Assembly: GCA_964584995.1 (NCBI GenBank)
Contig: CAZPCA010000057.1
Coordinates: forward strand, 1-16,052
Direction of reading: 5' to 3'
Length of the DNA stretch: 16,052 nucleotides
From: JAJTFW01 sp964584995
Lineage (GTDB): Bacteria > Bacteroidota > Bacteroidia > AKYH767-A > OLB10
Shown: piece after piece, positions 14,691 through 16,052 of the stretch
Layout: every line of letters starts with the position of its first letter
How positions within the stretch are numbered: the first letter of the stretch is position 1
Notes under the pieces: generated by a model
What the model saw: the letters and a program-made list of their open reading frames with translations, nothing else
Database searches by the model: none
Told to the model about the DNA's origin: nothing
Made by a program: the position numbers and the translations under genes

Positions 14691-16052
14691 TCAAACGGCC
14701 GCGAGAGCAGTTCTTATGCGCGCGTTGACCTCCTGTTTACCCAAAAGCGCTACCATGCCGAAAAGGTCCACTCCGCTGCCAACACCGCTGATACATACCC
14801 TGAACAGCTGTAATACATCGCCGGGCTTCAATCCCATTTCCTGAGCCCTGGATTCGAAAGCGGCCCTGCAGTTTTCCGCACTGAAATCAGCGAGTGCATC
14901 AAACACATCCGGCAATTGCTGAAGAAATGCCCTTGTCGTATCGTTCAACCGCTTGTCGATGACTTTCTGTTCATAGGCAACAGGCTGTTCGAAGAGGTAT
15001 GCTCCGGTAGCATAAAAGTCCTGTTCAAATTGCACGCGCTCCTTGAGAAGCTTGACTGCGCCCGTGGCGAAATCCACACGTGACTTGTGGACCGGAACAT
15101 CCTTCTGTAATGCCAGTTGTGCGGCAAAACGCGCGCCGAGTTGCTGATCGTCTTGTTTTCGCAGGTATTGTTCGTTATACCACCTGGCCTTGTCCGGATC
15201 GAATCGCGCTCCGGCCTTGTGTACGCGCTCAAACGAGAAGGCGCTGACGAGCTCGTCCATGCTGAAAATCTCCTGTTCGGTACCGGGATTCCAACCGAGC
15301 AGCGCAAGCATGTTCACAAAGGCCTCGGGGTAATATCCTTTTTCACGGTAGCCTGACGAAATCTCCCCGGTGACCGGATCTTTCCACTGCAGCGGAAAAA
15401 CAGGAAAGCCCAGGCGGTCTCCGTCGCGTTTACTGAGTTTGCCGTTGCCTTCCGGCTTGAGGAGCAGTGGCAGATGGGCATATAACGGCATGGGTATACC
15501 GAGATATTCATAGATGAGGATGTGTGCGGGAGCGGAGGGCAACCACTCTTCTCCGCGGATGGCATGGGTAATGCCCATCATGATATCGTCGACGATGTGC
15601 GCAAGATGATAGGTCGGCATTCCATCCGCTTTGATAAGCACCTTATCATCGCAGAGGGTACTGTCGAAGGAAACTTCACCACGCACCATGTCGGTAAAGG
15701 TAAGTGTGCGGCCGGGCTCGGCTTTGAGGCGTACCACATGGGGCGCACCTGAATCCAGGAGGGCACGTACGGTATCCTTGTCCAGCGTCAGTGCATTGCG
15801 CATCGACAGACGGTTGGAAGCATCGTACTGCCAGCCCTGCACGCCGGCGACTTCGGCGGTCTTACGTGCCGCATCGAGCTCTTCGGGAAGGTCGAATGCG
15901 TAGTAGGCCAGTCCTTTTTCCAGGAGCTGGGATGCATAGTCTGCATAATACCCTTTTTCCTTCCTTTCGCTCTGCCTATAGGGTGCATGGGATCCTCCGA
16001 AACCTACGCCCTCATCGGGCAGGATGCCGCACCAGCGAAGGGATTCGATGAT
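14691..16052 (-). CDS. gltX: Glutamyl-tRNA synthetase, 5' end outside the window
   Basis: This is the class I synthetase that charges tRNA-Glu. The frame is open without a stop to the window edge, giving 453 visible residues. An apparent GTG start at 15842 is internal, because the 70 codons before it read as normal GluRS (IIESLRWCGILPDEG, then APYRQSER, KGLAYYAFD). About 45-60 N-terminal residues with the HIGH motif are missing. The KMSKS counterpart KLSKRDGD is present (encoded near 15440-15426), as are the GEEWLPSAPAH segment and the C-terminal helical anticodon-binding region ending ARIRTALAAV. It stands 40 bases upstream of glnS on the same strand. Whether it is discriminating is not certain, though the presence of glnS suggests it is. 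Confidence 0.96.
   Translation of the reverse strand: MIESLRWCGILPDEGVGFGGSHAPYRQSERKEKGYYADYASQLLEKGLAYYAFDLPEELDAARKTAEVAGVQGWQYDASNRLSMRNALTLDKDTVRALLDSGAPHVVRLKAEPGRTLTFTDMVRGEVSFDSTLCDDKVLIKADGMPTYHLAHIVDDIMMGITHAIRGEEWLPSAPAHILIYEYLGIPMPLYAHLPLLLKPEGNGKLSKRDGDRLGFPVFPLQWKDPVTGEISSGYREKGYYPEAFVNMLALLGWNPGTEQEIFSMDELVSAFSFERVHKAGARFDPDKARWYNEQYLRKQDDQQLGARFAAQLALQKDVPVHKSRVDFATGAVKLLKERVQFEQDFYATGAYLFEQPVAYEQKVIDKRLNDTTRAFLQQLPDVFDALADFSAENCRAAFESRAQEMGLKPGDVLQLFRVCISGVGSGVDLFGMVALLGKQEVNARIRTALAAV

Overview
The window looks like an ordinary chromosomal stretch from a member of the Bacteroidota, most likely near Chitinophagales or Sphingobacteriales. Five things point there: a C-terminal type IX secretion (T9SS) type A sorting domain on the first gene, a SusB-type GH97 glycoside hydrolase, A-rich start regions without clear Shine-Dalgarno sequences, repeated TAnnTTTG promoter boxes (the Bacteroidota sigma-ABfr -7 consensus), and a small protein with the look of DUF6150. 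The genus cannot be fixed from the sequence.

Layout. Positions 1-162 are a leader with no resolvable gene. A large secreted repeat protein follows (163-2943, +) and ends in a strong, probably bidirectional hairpin terminator. A minus-strand train comes next, read right to left: a GyrI-like effector-binding protein (6275-5787), FolB (5762-5406) and RNase R (5322-3031). Divergent from it is a secreted GH97 alpha-glucosidase-type enzyme (6362-8362, +), whose 3' end faces the 3' end of a minus-strand operon only 5 bases away. That operon is, in transcription order, a secreted 13-residue-repeat protein (DUF6150-like), a DUF2752 membrane protein and a periplasmic D-Ala-D-Ala dipeptidase of the VanX/DdpX type. 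All three genes overlap. Further right on the minus strand are a beta-barrel-like lipoprotein followed closely by a four-helix membrane protein, then an OsmC-family protein. Last comes a compact cluster read gltX (5' end outside the window), glnS, and a periplasmic binding protein-like lipoprotein. No gene-free stretch exceeds 300 bases. I see no tRNA, rRNA, CRISPR, insertion sequence or integrase.

How the genes work together. The gltX-glnS pair supplies glutamyl- and glutaminyl-tRNA; the downstream binding-protein gene is probably on the same transcript. RNase R and FolB are housekeeping. The dipeptidase operon probably concerns the cell envelope (D-Ala-D-Ala turnover), but the roles of its two partners are unknown. 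The GH97 enzyme stands alone without SusC/SusD genes.

The most unusual sequence-level signal is that four genes (rnr, folB, GH97, glnS) have an exact TAnnTTTG box only 4-6 bases before the start codon, which would make their transcripts leaderless or nearly so. I found no convincing new defence or mobile system. The least explained coding unit is the overlapping DUF6150-like/DUF2752/dipeptidase operon.
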